A stretch of DNA of 64,000 bases from Bacillus sp. FJAT-14578 (GCF_000504165.1 NZ_AYSE01000005.1:310001-374000); one strand, 5' to 3'; shown: positions 8,457 to 17,602, numbered from the stretch's first letter. Program-made: numbers and translations. Notes: a model not told the origin generated them from the sequence alone.

Positions 8457-9143
8457 ATGATTGAAATGAAGGACGTTTATAAAACGTATCCGAATGGCGT
8501 TAAGGCCATTAACGGCATCAATGTCAAAATAAATCAAGGTGAGTTTGTATATGTTGTCGGACCGAGCGGAGCAGGAAAATCGACATTCATTAAAATGATG
8601 TACCGCGAAGAACAGCCGACTTCAGGACAAATCATCGTCAATGGTATAAATCTCGAAAAATTAAAAAATAGTAAAGTACCAATCTTCCGCCGTAACTTGG
8701 GAGTCGTATTCCAGGACTTCAAATTGCTGCCGAAGCTGACTGTGTATGAAAATGTCGCGTTCGCACTTGAAGTGATTGAAGAGCATCCGGAAAAAATTCG
8801 GACGCGGGTAATGGAAGTGTTGGATCTTGTGAAATTGAAGCACAAAGTCCGTTCTCTTCCGGATGAACTTTCAGGCGGTGAACAGCAGCGGATTTCGATC
8901 GCTCGTTCTATCGTGAACAATCCGAAAGTCGTGATTGCGGACGAGCCGACCGGGAACCTGGATCCGGAAACATCTTGGGAGATCATGGACATTTTCAAAG
9001 AAATTAATCAGCGCGGAACAACGGTTGTGATGGCAACCCATAACCGTGAAATCGTCAATACGATTCGCAAGCGTGTGATTGCGATTGAAAACGGTAGAAT
9101 TGCGCGCGATGAAGTAAGAGGTGATTACGGTTATGAAGGGTAG
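8457..9143 (+). CDS. ftsE: Cell-division ABC transporter ATPase FtsE
   Basis: This is the ATPase half of the FtsEX complex, which at the membrane activates peptidoglycan hydrolases for elongation or division. With the start at ATG 8457 (MIEMKDVYKTYPNG; AGGTG 7 bases upstream) it has 228 residues, the family length. Walker A is GPSGAGKST, the Q-loop FQDFKLLPKLTV, the signature LSGGEQQR, Walker B VVIADEPTGNLDP, and the H-loop MATHN. A GTG start at 8448 would add three residues. It overlaps ftsX by 11 bases, indicating translational coupling. Confidence 0.97.
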   Translation: MIEMKDVYKTYPNGVKAINGINVKINQGEFVYVVGPSGAGKSTFIKMMYREEQPTSGQIIVNGINLEKLKNSKVPIFRRNLGVVFQDFKLLPKLTVYENVAFALEVIEEHPEKIRTRVMEVLDLVKLKHKVRSLPDELSGGEQQRISIARSIVNNPKVVIADEPTGNLDPETSWEIMDIFKEINQRGTTVVMATHNREIVNTIRKRVIAIENGRIARDEVRGDYGYEG

Positions 9144-10026
9144 AACATTCATCCGCCACCTTCGGGAAGGTGTCAAGAGTTTGGGACGCAATAGTTGGAT
9201 GACATTTGCGTCCGTCAGTGCCGTGACGATTACGCTGCTGCTTGTCGGCGTGTTCTTGATTTTGATGTTGAACTTGAACAACTTCGCATCTTCTGTTGAA
9301 GGAGATGTAGAAATTCGCGTTCATATCGATCTGGCCGCGAAAGATGCAGATAAACAAGCGTTGAAAGCAAAAATTGAAGCCTTGCCGAAAGTGGCGAACG
9401 TCCAGTATTCTTCCAAGGAAGAAGAACTGAAGAGTTTGATTAAAAGTCTTGGAGACGAAGGACAAGCCTTCAAGTTATTTGAACAGCAAAACCCGTTGAA
9501 TGACGTTTATGTCGTGAAAACGAAGCAGCCGGAGGACATTATCGGTGTGGCCAAACAGATCGAGAAATATCCGTATGCCGCTAAAGTGAAGTATGGAGAA
9601 AAGCAAGTACAGAAGTTGTTCAAGGTCATCAACGTGTCCCGTAATATCGGCCTTGCTTTAATTATCGGCCTTGTCTTTACGGCCATGTTCTTAATCTCTA
9701 ATACGATTAAAATTACGATTGTGGCAAGACGTTCGGAAATCGAGATTATGAGATTGGTAGGGGCGACAAACACCTTTATCCGCTGGCCGTTCTTTTTGGA
9801 AGGTCTTTTCTTAGGCGTGCTTGGATCGATCATACCGATCATCGTTCTGATCGGTTCTTATAACTATTTATTTGCGAATGTAGAGCCGAAGCTGGACGAT
9901 TCGTTCTTCACGTTGCTGCCGGCATTCCCGCTGACGCTTCAAGTGTCGCTCTTGTTGGTCGTAATTGGGGCGTGTATCGGCATGTGGGGAAGCTTCATTT
10001 CGGTTCGCAAGTTTTTACAAAAATAA
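9133..10026 (+). CDS. ftsX: Cell-division ABC transporter permease FtsX
   Basis: FtsX is the four-helix membrane partner of FtsE. The start at ATG 9133 (297 residues) follows GTAAGAGGTG. One N-terminal membrane helix (ASVSAVTITLLLVGVFLILML) is followed by an extracytoplasmic domain (about 50-165) that contacts the hydrolase or its activator. Three C-terminal membrane segments carry the conserved EIEIMRLVGATNTFIRWPF loop. The start codon lies inside ftsE. The next gene encodes a secreted coiled-coil/M23 protein, the sort of partner FtsX is known to control. Confidence 0.96.
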   Translation: MKGRTFIRHLREGVKSLGRNSWMTFASVSAVTITLLLVGVFLILMLNLNNFASSVEGDVEIRVHIDLAAKDADKQALKAKIEALPKVANVQYSSKEEELKSLIKSLGDEGQAFKLFEQQNPLNDVYVVKTKQPEDIIGVAKQIEKYPYAAKVKYGEKQVQKLFKVINVSRNIGLALIIGLVFTAMFLISNTIKITIVARRSEIEIMRLVGATNTFIRWPFFLEGLFLGVLGSIIPIIVLIGSYNYLFANVEPKLDDSFFTLLPAFPLTLQVSLLLVVIGACIGMWGSFISVRKFLQK

Positions 10027-10134
10027 CAAAGCAAAGCGTACCGCCTTTTGCTTGCAGCGAAAGGCGGATATACATATGGGTTCACATGAATGTGTACGAA
10101 AGAAAGCGGAAAAAAGTTAGGGGGAAAGGAAACG

Positions 10135-11415
10135 ATGAAGCGCAAAGTCTTATCCGTTTCAACAGCCGTGATGATTGGCATAAGCAGCTTATGGCCGGTT
10201 GCTACTCAAGTTTCAGCTAATTCAACACTTCAAAATAAAATCAATCAAGTCAAAGAACAACGTTCAACGATTTCTAACGGTGTGGAAGAGAATCGCCAAG
10301 AGATTGAGAGATTGCAAGCGGAACAAAAAAAGCTGGAGCAAGAACTCGAGCGTCTTGATACTGCAGTAGCGGAAACGAATGAAAAAATCCGTGTGAAAGA
10401 AACGGAAATCAAGAAAACAAACGAGGCAATCGAATTACTAAAGAAAGAAATTCAAATCGTGACAGAGCGGATTAACAAACGAAATGAATTATTAAAAGCT
10501 CGTGCACGTGCACTACAAGAAAGCGGCGGAACCGTAGACTATTTAGAAGTAATTCTTGACTCTCAAAGCTTCGGAGATTTCGTCAGCCGCGTAAGCGCAG
10601 TGAGTACCATCGTTCAAGCGGATAAAGATATTTTAAAGCAGCATGAAGAAGATAAACGCTTGAAACAGGAAAAAGAAGACGAGTTGCAAAGCCAACTAGC
10701 TTCTTTGGAGTCAAAGCTAAAAGAGTTGGAAAGCTTGAAAAAAGAGCTTCAGCAGCAAGTGGAGAAAAAGAACGCGTTGATGGGGCAGCTCGAGAAAGAA
10801 GAAGAACATAAAGAGCATGAAATCCACCAACTTGAAAACGAAGATCAATTACTGGCCAATCAAGAAGAAGCGATTAAAGCCATGATGGCAGAAGAAGCGC
10901 GCAAGGCGGAGGAAGCGAGACAACGTGCAGCGGAAGCAGCGAAGCAATCTTCCGGGTCTTCAGCGTCTAAAACTTCTTCAGCACCGTCCGCAAGCTCCAT
11001 GCCGGCCGTAACAGGAGGCATGTTCATGAAGCCGGCGAACGGTCCGATTACGTCCGGATACGGCGGGCGCTGGGGCAAACTCCATGCGGGTATCGATATC
11101 GGTAAGCGCGGCGGCGATGTGCCAATCGTAGCGGCAGCCGGCGGAAGAGTCATCCGTTCTTACTATTCTTCTAGTTATGGAAACTGTGTATTCATTACCC
11201 ACATGATTAACGGACAAGTGTATACAACGGTGTATGCACATATGGAAAACCGTGCCGTATCTGAAGGTCAAACAGTAGAAAAAGGGCAGTACCTAGGATA
11301 TATGGGTAACACAGGTCGTTCAAAAGGTGCCCACTTGCACTTTGAGATCCATAAAGGAGCCTGGAATCAAAGCAAGTCGAATTCAGTAGACCCAAGACCA
11401 TACATCGGCGGTTAA
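10135..11415 (+). CDS. Secreted coiled-coil M23 (LytM/EnvC-like) peptidoglycan hydrolase or activator
   Basis: Starting at ATG 10135 after GGGGAAAGGA, the protein has 426 residues. A signal peptide ends near ATQVSA. Residues about 30-270 are Glu/Lys/Gln-rich heptads typical of coiled coils, and a Ser/Ala-rich linker follows. The C-terminal M23 domain (about 300-426) has metal-binding motifs HAGIDIG and HLHFE, so it appears catalytically competent. The layout is that of EnvC/PcsB-type FtsEX partners. In B. subtilis the known FtsEX target is CwlO, encoded elsewhere. The close placement behind ftsEX suggests this protein is the dedicated partner here (inference). Confidence 0.9.
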   Translation: MKRKVLSVSTAVMIGISSLWPVATQVSANSTLQNKINQVKEQRSTISNGVEENRQEIERLQAEQKKLEQELERLDTAVAETNEKIRVKETEIKKTNEAIELLKKEIQIVTERINKRNELLKARARALQESGGTVDYLEVILDSQSFGDFVSRVSAVSTIVQADKDILKQHEEDKRLKQEKEDELQSQLASLESKLKELESLKKELQQQVEKKNALMGQLEKEEEHKEHEIHQLENEDQLLANQEEAIKAMMAEEARKAEEARQRAAEAAKQSSGSSASKTSSAPSASSMPAVTGGMFMKPANGPITSGYGGRWGKLHAGIDIGKRGGDVPIVAAAGGRVIRSYYSSSYGNCVFITHMINGQVYTTVYAHMENRAVSEGQTVEKGQYLGYMGNTGRSKGAHLHFEIHKGAWNQSKSNSVDPRPYIGG

Positions 11416-11471
11416 GGAACACGCAGCCTTAATTAGTTCGCATAAAATGTACAAGTTATCATATAGTGGTA

Positions 11472-11507
11472 CAAAGGCATCACACCTTTTGGGTGATGCC
11501 TTTTTTG
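11472..11507 (+). terminator. Terminator after the M23 gene
   Basis: AAGGCATCAC pairs with its GTGATGCCTT complement across a short loop and is followed by TTTTTTG. Confidence 0.9.
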
Positions 11508-11514
11508 TAGAGGT

Positions 11515-11716
11515 TGTTCAAAAAGTCCGGGAAAAATGACCGTCGAAATTACTTGCACAGGAAGTGCTGATCCGACGTTCGCCACAGGACGTGGCGGTTC
11601 TTAGTCGGGCTTCCTAAGCTTGCTTTTCCGCTACTCACGTATTAACACCATACGCTCCGTTGCTCAAAGCGGCGCTTCCTTGAACTTCTCGGTCCTTTTT
11701 GTCCTCCTTTTTGAAT
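11515..11716. repeat. MITE-like element, family A, intact copy upstream of ctpB
   Basis: A roughly 202-bp element with termini TGTTCAAAAAG and CTTTTTGAAT (last bases diverged) is nearly identical along its length to 50601-50802. Subterminal sequence extends the inverted repeat (GGGAAAAATGACCG against CGGTCCTTTTTGTC). It has no coding capacity and no target-site duplication that I can see. Confidence 0.85.
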
Positions 11717-11736
11717 GTACACTTATAGGTAAAAGT

Positions 11737-11767
11737 TTTACATAGTTTATCCCATTTTGTTTATAAT
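11737..11767 (+). promoter_or_regulatory. Candidate ctpB promoter
   Basis: TTTACA (11737-11742) and TATAAT (11762-11767) have a 19-base spacer, just after the repeat element and 36 bases before the TTG start. The spacer is longer than ideal. Confidence 0.5.
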
Positions 11768-11802
11768 AGGAAGAGATAATGCGGGCTGAGGAGGTAGCGC
11801 AA

Positions 11803-13254
11803 TTGAACCGGAAATTAGTAGCCATATTGATGTTTGTCTCGTTAATGATAGGTGCTGTCGGAACGTATTTTGGTTTGCAGCTTTTCCAGCAAAATCTTGC
11901 GGTGAGTGATCACGTCTCACTGCCGGTGAAGGGTGAAGCGGACAGCGCCGCTGTAGATGAACATTTTGAGAAAATTAGACAAGCCTATGAATTGATTTCG
12001 ACCCAGTATTATAAAGACATCGATAAAGACAAAGTGTTGGACGGTGCGATTCAAGGGATGGTCGACACATTAAAAGACCCGTACTCTGTGTACATGGATA
12101 AGGAAACGTCCAAACAGTTCACTGAATCCCTCGATTCGTCGTTTGAAGGAATTGGGGCTGAAGTAAGCATGGTCGAAGGAAAGGTCACTATTGTGGCGCC
12201 TTTTAAGGATTCGCCGGCTGAAAAGGCAGGGCTTAAGCCAAATGACCAAATTGTCCGTATCGACGGCAAAAGCATTGAAGGATTAGATTTATATCAAGCC
12301 GTATTAAAGATTCGCGGCAAGAAAGGCTCGACGGTGAAATTGGATGTGGAGCGTCCTGGTGTGAAAGAGCCGTTGAAAATCAATGTGAAGCGCGATGAAA
12401 TTCCAATTGAAACGGTTTATTCATCCATCAAGAAATCAAATGGTAAACAAATCGGCTATATGGAAATCACATCGTTCTCGGAATCGACGGCACAAGAGTT
12501 CAACGACCAGCTCAAATCCCTTGAGAAAAAAGGAATTGACGGCCTTATCCTTGATGTTCGCGGCAATCCGGGCGGCTATTTGCAAAGTGTAGAAAATATT
12601 TTAAAAGAGCTTGTTACGGAAGAAAAGCCGTATGTTCAAATCGAGGAGCGCAATGGAGAGAAGCAGCGGGTGTTCTCTTCCTTAAAAGAAAAGAAAGATT
12701 ATCCGATCGTGGGACTGATCGACCGGGGCAGTGCGTCTGCTTCTGAAATTTTGGCCGGTGCGTTAAAAGAGGCGGGCGGCTATGAACTGATTGGTGAGAA
12801 GTCGTTCGGAAAAGGAACCGTTCAGCAAGCCGTTCCGATGGAAGACGGAAGCAACATTAAACTAACGTTCTACAAATGGCTGACGCCAGACGGCAATTGG
12901 ATTCATGAAAAAGGCGTGAAGCCGACAGTGGAAGTAAAGCAGCCGGACTATTACTATGCAAACCCGATCCAAGTGGAAAAAACGCTTGTGTATGACATGA
13001 ATAACAATCAGGTCAAAAATGCACAAGAGATGCTAAAAGGACTAGGGTTTGAGCCTGGCCGTACAGATGGCTATTTCGATAAACAGACCGAAACGGCTGT
13101 TAAAGCATTCCAGGAAGCCAATAAAACGGCAGTAACGGGAACGATTGATGAAAAAACGGCTTCGCTTATTCAAACGAAGCTTCTTGAACAAATTCAATCC
13201 GAAAAGAATGACCGCCAGCTTCAAACGGCGATTAAACTGTTAAGCCAAAAATAA
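11803..13254 (+). CDS. ctpB: S41 carboxy-terminal processing protease CtpB
   Basis: This is a secreted or membrane-tethered serine protease; in B. subtilis CtpB cleaves SpoIVFA to trigger sigma-K activation during sporulation. The TTG at 11803 sits about 8 bases after GAGGAGG and gives 483 residues; an ATG at 11779 would place the SD inside the gene. An N-terminal membrane anchor (LVAILMFVSLMIGAVGTYFG), a PDZ domain (FEGIGAEVSM to KGSTVKL), the S41 core with nucleophile Ser in RGSASASEILAGAL and the general-base Lys in GEKSFGKGTVQ are seen. A C-terminal peptidoglycan-binding domain follows (AQEMLKGLGFEPGRTDGYF). Confidence 0.94.
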   Translation: MNRKLVAILMFVSLMIGAVGTYFGLQLFQQNLAVSDHVSLPVKGEADSAAVDEHFEKIRQAYELISTQYYKDIDKDKVLDGAIQGMVDTLKDPYSVYMDKETSKQFTESLDSSFEGIGAEVSMVEGKVTIVAPFKDSPAEKAGLKPNDQIVRIDGKSIEGLDLYQAVLKIRGKKGSTVKLDVERPGVKEPLKINVKRDEIPIETVYSSIKKSNGKQIGYMEITSFSESTAQEFNDQLKSLEKKGIDGLILDVRGNPGGYLQSVENILKELVTEEKPYVQIEERNGEKQRVFSSLKEKKDYPIVGLIDRGSASASEILAGALKEAGGYELIGEKSFGKGTVQQAVPMEDGSNIKLTFYKWLTPDGNWIHEKGVKPTVEVKQPDYYYANPIQVEKTLVYDMNNNQVKNAQEMLKGLGFEPGRTDGYFDKQTETAVKAFQEANKTAVTGTIDEKTASLIQTKLLEQIQSEKNDRQLQTAIKLLSQK

Positions 13255-13263
13255 AATATAGAG

Positions 13264-13313
13264 GGTGTCTCGAAAGTATCGTTTTACACTTTTGAGGCAC
13301 TTTCTTTTTTGTT
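13264..13313 (+). terminator. Terminator after ctpB
   Basis: GTGTCTCGAAAGT pairs with ACTTTTGAGGCAC (including G-T pairs) and a T-run follows. Confidence 0.75.
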
Positions 13314-13388
13314 AAAATAATAGTATGTTTTTGGCACATATTTAAATCTTCAGATAGAAAAAAGAGAAATGCAGGGCGGTGAGTGGAG

Positions 13389-14576
13389 ATGGAACTTGTA
13401 ACAGAAGGGCTGTACGGAATCGGGCGCTTTTTTATGCATCCGTTAACGTACTTCTTTATCATGGTGGCTTGTTTTGTGGGACATGCACGGGTGAAACGGG
13501 AGCGGACCTATTTTCATACTCGTGTATTTGATTTTGTATTAGAGTTACAATACTTGTTTTTCCCTGGTGTTGTGATTGGTATCATCGTTTCACTTGTGAC
13601 GGTTTTCGCAGGCGTATATATGCCGATTGGGGTCATTGCGCTGCTGTCGCTTATTACCGTACTGTTAAGCGGTCCTTGGACGTTTCGCTGGTTGTCACCC
13701 GCATATGTCATCGGGTTTACGATGGTGATCGCTTTCTTTATTCCGGAAAGGGATGAAGCGAATGGGCTGCTTCAAAAATGGCTTGTCGATATACAAGAAA
13801 CACCCTTAACTTCAATGGCCATTTTGCTTGCGCTGCTTCTTTTGGCAGAGGGGTATTTAATTTGGAAATTCGGAGGGAAAGGAACGTCGCCGACCATTTT
13901 AAAGAGTAAACGAGGGTTTGCGATCGGCGCCCATATCTCGCAAAAATTGTGGGGGATTCCCGTCATGGTGCTCATTCCGGGAGAGGGTATGGCCAAGCTT
14001 TTGTCATGGTGGCCGACGTTTTCTTTGCAAGATCAAACGTTCAGTCTGTTTCTTGTGCCGTTCGGTATCGGTTTTTTCCAGAAGGTACAGGGGATGCTGC
14101 CGGCAGATTCCATTGCCAATACCGGTAAACGTGTGTTGGGGCTTGGTGTAGTGGTGGCTGTGCTGACACCCATTGCCTTTTTCTACCCTCTTGCGTCAGT
14201 CTTTATTGCCAGTCTGGCTATTTTGATGCGGGAGTTCATTAGTACCGGCCAAAAACTGTCGGATGAAAATGCACCTTTCTTTTTCTCGAAAAGAGAGAAA
14301 GGGCTCGTCATCCTGGGGTTCATTCCTAAATCTCCGGCCGAGAAAATGGACTTGAAAGTGGGAGAAGTGATTCTTAAGGTCAATGGTGCATCGGTTTCCG
14401 ATGTGAATGAATTTTACCGTGCCTTGCAGCTGAACCGGGCTTACTGCAAATTGGAAGTGAATGATGTGAACGGGGAAGTGCGCTTCGTTCAGCGCGCCTT
14501 ATATGACGGCGAACATCATGAACTCGGTGTGCTTTTTGTACAAAGCCATCAAGACCGTGAGCCTGAAGCGGTGTAG
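13389..14576 (+). CDS. minJ: Division-site topological factor MinJ
   Basis: MinJ bridges DivIVA to the MinCD inhibitor at poles and septa. The start ATG 13389 (395 residues) lies behind GGGCGGTGAG; a GTG at 13383 is also possible. About seven hydrophobic segments fill residues 15-285, and a C-terminal PDZ domain (about 295-370) reads LVILGFIPKSPAEKMDLKVGEVILKVNG. B. subtilis has swrA between ctpB and minJ; nothing coding lies in that interval here. The right border of this gene is the left edge of the accessory island. Confidence 0.9.
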   Translation: MELVTEGLYGIGRFFMHPLTYFFIMVACFVGHARVKRERTYFHTRVFDFVLELQYLFFPGVVIGIIVSLVTVFAGVYMPIGVIALLSLITVLLSGPWTFRWLSPAYVIGFTMVIAFFIPERDEANGLLQKWLVDIQETPLTSMAILLALLLLAEGYLIWKFGGKGTSPTILKSKRGFAIGAHISQKLWGIPVMVLIPGEGMAKLLSWWPTFSLQDQTFSLFLVPFGIGFFQKVQGMLPADSIANTGKRVLGLGVVVAVLTPIAFFYPLASVFIASLAILMREFISTGQKLSDENAPFFFSKREKGLVILGFIPKSPAEKMDLKVGEVILKVNGASVSDVNEFYRALQLNRAYCKLEVNDVNGEVRFVQRALYDGEHHELGVLFVQSHQDREPEAV

Positions 14577-14619
14577 GTGTGTGATTTTTCATAATTTCGC
14601 GGAATGGTTTCATAATTTT

Positions 14620-14797
14620 CCGGAATGGAGGTCAAAAAGGGGGGAGAGAAACGCCAAGTCGTTTTTCTCCTCCTTTTTATGTTGTGGTAGTGAACAAACT
14701 GGTGTTAATTGATAATAAAGACGGTTAAATGAACTAAAGGTGTTTAAAATTATTATATTATTCCATTAAAGGGCCATTATCTTGAATAACGCTTAAT
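14620..14797. repeat. Island direct repeat, family B, copy 1
   Basis: About 175 bp running from CCGGAATGGAGGTC through a GGAGAGAAACG/CGTTTTTCTCC hairpin to ATTAAAGGGCCATTATCTTGAATAACGCTTA. It is almost identical to 16948-17127. Copies 1 and 2 flank the VOC, glycine-zipper and uppP block as direct repeats. Confidence 0.85.
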
Positions 14798-14971
14798 AGG
14801 AAAAGATGGATATTTATGTTAAGTTATAGAGAATATTGTGAATAAATGAACTTAAACGAAGGGGAGGTTAGTTGAACAAGGATATTTTCTGTTTTAAGCG
14901 AATTAGAATTTCAAACAAACCTTACACGAATACGGGTATTGAAAATAACAGGAACATAGGAGGTATGAGAT

Positions 14972-15409
14972 ATGAAGATCAATAGAATAGATCATGTGAG
15001 TATAAACGTAAATGATCTTTCAGAGGCTAAAGCGTTTTTTCTTGATTTAGGACTTGAAGTGCAAGCGGAATGGGAATTGGATGGAGAACAGTTGGACAGA
15101 ATAGTTGGGCTTAATGATGTTAAAACGGCATGTGTAGGATTGGGGATGCCAGATGGTCAGGCATGGATAGAGCTAGTCAAATTTTATACGCCCTCAGATG
15201 AAAAAGATATTCAGCAACCTTTTGCAAATACGCTGGGTATCCGACATATTTGCTTTGCTGTTGAAGATATTGAAGCTATTGTTGCAAAATTGAAAGAGAA
15301 GGGCACGGAAATCTTTAGTGAGATACAGCAATATGAAGAAAGTTATAAGTTATGCTACGTTCGTGGTCCAGAGGGAATTATTTTAGAGTTGGCGGAGAAA
15401 ATCAGATAA
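14972..15409 (+). CDS. VOC-superfamily (glyoxalase/dioxygenase-like) protein
   Basis: A 145-residue vicinal-oxygen-chelate protein with the paired beta-alpha-beta-beta-beta layout. The first module opens with INRIDHVSINVNDLSEAKAFF and the second with IRHICFAVEDIEAIVAKLKEKG. Candidate metal ligands are the His residues in DHVSINV and RHICFAV and the Glu of LELAEK at the C-terminus. Substrate cannot be told from sequence. The RBS AGGAGGT is close before the ATG. It stands alone between repeated DNA in the island. Confidence 0.85.
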   Translation: MKINRIDHVSINVNDLSEAKAFFLDLGLEVQAEWELDGEQLDRIVGLNDVKTACVGLGMPDGQAWIELVKFYTPSDEKDIQQPFANTLGIRHICFAVEDIEAIVAKLKEKGTEIFSEIQQYEESYKLCYVRGPEGIILELAEKIR

Positions 15410-15484
15410 ATATTGAATGGGACTTTAAATGATTTAGATCTCCAACTTTAAAGATTTCTTCTTAAACTATCGGGTGCTTTAGTG

Positions 15485-15520
15485 AAAAAAAAGACTGTCT
15501 TTTTGACGGTCCTTTTTTGG
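15485..15520. terminator. Terminator between the VOC and glycine-zipper genes
   Basis: AAAAAAAAGACTGTC pairs with GACGGTCCTTTTTT. A/T-runs at both ends let it serve either convergent gene. Confidence 0.8.
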
Positions 15521-15556
15521 TGAGATTAACACAAATACATTTTTGTAAAGTGCCTG

Positions 15557-15856
15557 CTACTTATTTATAGAGTTATTATTGCTCTTATCATGATTTTTGG
15601 AAGCTGTTTTGTCATCGACTTCAGCCCCCTCTACAATCTGGTTACCAATAGCACCGCCTGAAACACCGCCTATTACAGTACCAATTAGTCCAAATTGAGC
15701 ACCTATCATAGCACCTGTAACGGCTCCATTAAGAGTTCCTGCTGCTGCTGCTTCACCAAAGTCACTCGCACCTTGATTAGCATTACTACCAGCTTGATTG
15801 TTGCCACTTTCTTCTACATTTCCACCAAAGTTATTGCGTTCGTTACTCTGATTCAT
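15557..15856 (-). CDS. Small glycine-zipper protein
   Basis: A 99-residue protein with an Asn/Gln/Ser-rich N-terminus (MNQSNERNNFGGN), a hydrophobic Gly/Ala core (about 35-78) with GxxxG-type spacing (GAVTGAMIGAQFGLIGTVIGG) and a polar Asn/Lys tail. Such glycine-zipper segments insert into or associate with membranes. There is no signal peptide, and the N-terminal leader is not of the double-glycine bacteriocin type. The start follows AAGGAAGTG on the minus strand. Function unknown. Confidence 0.7.
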   Translation of the reverse strand: MNQSNERNNFGGNVEESGNNQAGSNANQGASDFGEAAAAGTLNGAVTGAMIGAQFGLIGTVIGGVSGGAIGNQIVEGAEVDDKTASKNHDKSNNNSINK

Positions 15857-15953
15857 CTATTCACTTCCTTGTTTATTAATGGGGAATATGCTAATGATGA
15901 AAGCACACCATCCTAAACATATACTACCCAGCTGAAGTAGTTTTACTCACTAT

Positions 15954-16622
15954 ATGTTGGTTCAAGATATGGTTGTCTTATCGGCAGCCGTTTTTGTTTT
16001 TTGGAAACGTATCTTAAGTATTTTAGGATTAAGTAAAATGGACACAGACGGCCAAGAGATGGGGAAGCTAAGATACACTCACATCTTAACCGGAATTCTT
16101 CCTTTCTTTCTTCTCGGTGCTATCTTTTATAACTTTATTAAAGCCTTATTCTCCCCACAAATTGTTGTCATTTCGCTCATTGCAGGTGGAATCCTTATGT
16201 TGGTTGCCGAAGGTTTTAAAAAAACTGCACCAACTGCAACAACACTAGATCAAGTTACATACAAACAAGCACTAGGTATGGGATTATTCCAATGTTTAGC
16301 TCTAGTTCCCGGCTTCTCCAGAATGGGGGCAACCCTATCTGGCGGGTTATTAATTGGTATGAATCACAAAACGGCCTCCGAGTTTAGCTTTATTATGGCT
16401 GTTCCTATTATGGTCGCAGCTTCCGGGAAAGATTTATTGGAGAACTGGGGCCACCTCAATGTTACTGATTTACCATTATTTATGACAGGTTTTTTAACAG
16501 CTTTTACAGTCGCTTTAATAGCCATCAAGTTTTTCCTGAACTTAATTAATAAGATAAAACTCGTTCCCTTTGCATTATATCGGTTTGGACTAGCTATCTT
16601 ATTTTGGATATTTATTCTTTAA
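15954..16622 (+). pseudogene. uppP: 5'-truncated undecaprenyl-diphosphatase (UppP/BacA) gene
   Basis: The 222-residue reading frame aligns with UppP from its second helix onward (AVFVFWKRIL), including FSFIMAVPIM. Family members have about 270 residues and carry a catalytic (E/Q)XXXE motif in the missing first 50 residues. The second signature, normally PGxSRSxxT, reads PGFSRMGAT. No in-frame start with an RBS restores the N-terminus; TGA stops occur shortly upstream. It is therefore probably inactive, although the remaining frame is uninterrupted, so the loss may be recent. Confidence 0.8.
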
Positions 16623-16733
16623 AGGAGAGGCAAGGAATCATAATGTCTATTAAACTAATCAGCTAATAGAAGCTTATTGTTTATTCAAGAAAAGGGCGCT
16701 ATTATGGAATAAAACTTAGATTTTTAAACGATT

Positions 16734-16900
16734 TTATTGTCATTCTACATTAGTTTCTTTTTCAACAAACAGAGGCTTGAGTCGAAGAAGATTTTTTCCG
16801 CTAAATTATGAAATAAACGATGTTGAATGCCAATGTGCAAAACCCTAGTTCGGGAAATTATGAAAAATTTTGAGGAGAAAACATTGATTTAATAACATCC
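16734..16900. repeat. Island repeat, family C, copy 1
   Basis: TTATTGTCATTCTACATTAG ... GAGGCTTGAGTCGAAGAAGATTTTTTCCGC...AAATAAACGATGTT recurs nearly unchanged at 21328-21420. A diverged version, extending further right, is at 26340-26470. Confidence 0.8.
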
Positions 16901-16947
16901 CATTCCGGTAAATGATGAAAAATCACAGTGCGGTTTTTCATCATTTA

Positions 16948-17127
16948 CCGGAATGGAAGTCAAAAAGGGGGAGAGAAACGCCAAGTCGTTTTTCTCCTCC
17001 TTTTTATGTTGTGGTAGTAAACAAACTGGTGTTAATTGATAATAAAGACGGTTAAATGAACTAAAGGTGTTTAAAATTATTATATTATTCCATTAAAGGG
17101 CCAATTATATTGAATAAGGCTTATTGA
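16948..17127. repeat. Island direct repeat, family B, copy 2
   Basis: This is nearly identical to 14620-14797 in the same orientation, with a handful of substitutions and one base of indel in the G-run. Confidence 0.85.
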
Positions 17128-17218
17128 GCTAAAAATCAGGTTAATTGAAGAGGAAATTCATTTATAAATCTTACTTTTGATATAATTGAATAAAAATAAA
17201 TGTTATTTGGAGAATAAA

Positions 17219-17602
17219 ATGTTTAAGAAAATTAAAGCGTGGGCAAGGAATTTAAAGAAACAGGTTTTTATACTTTACTTTGCTTATAAAGATAATAGAG
17301 TACCCTGGTATGCAAAATTATTTGCTGCTTGTGTAGTAGCTTATGCATTCAGTCCAATTGACCTAATACCTGATTTTATACCGATTCTTGGCTATATAGA
17401 CGATGTAATTATCGTTCCATTAGGCATAATGTTTGCATTAAGGATGATACCAGAGATTGTAATAACCGACTGTGAAGGCAAAGCAGAAGAGTTGATGAAA
17501 AAAGGTAAGCCGAAGAATTGGATAGTCGGTTCAATAATAATATTGGTTTGGGGTTTAATTTTAATATGGGGCATTATTATAACTTATAATTTCTTTCACT
17601 AA
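17219..17602 (+). CDS. YkvA/DUF1232-family membrane protein
   Basis: A 127-residue protein starting at ATG 17219 behind TTGGAG. The DUF1232 core is recognisable: YFAYKDNRVPWYAKLFAACV, then AYAFSPIDLIPDFIPILGYIDD, the family signature. A C-terminal transmembrane helix (WIVGSIIILVWGLILIWGII) follows. The family is widespread in Bacillus and its role is unknown. It is the first gene after the second family B repeat and has no obvious operon partner. Confidence 0.88.
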   Translation: MFKKIKAWARNLKKQVFILYFAYKDNRVPWYAKLFAACVVAYAFSPIDLIPDFIPILGYIDDVIIVPLGIMFALRMIPEIVITDCEGKAEELMKKGKPKNWIVGSIIILVWGLILIWGIIITYNFFH

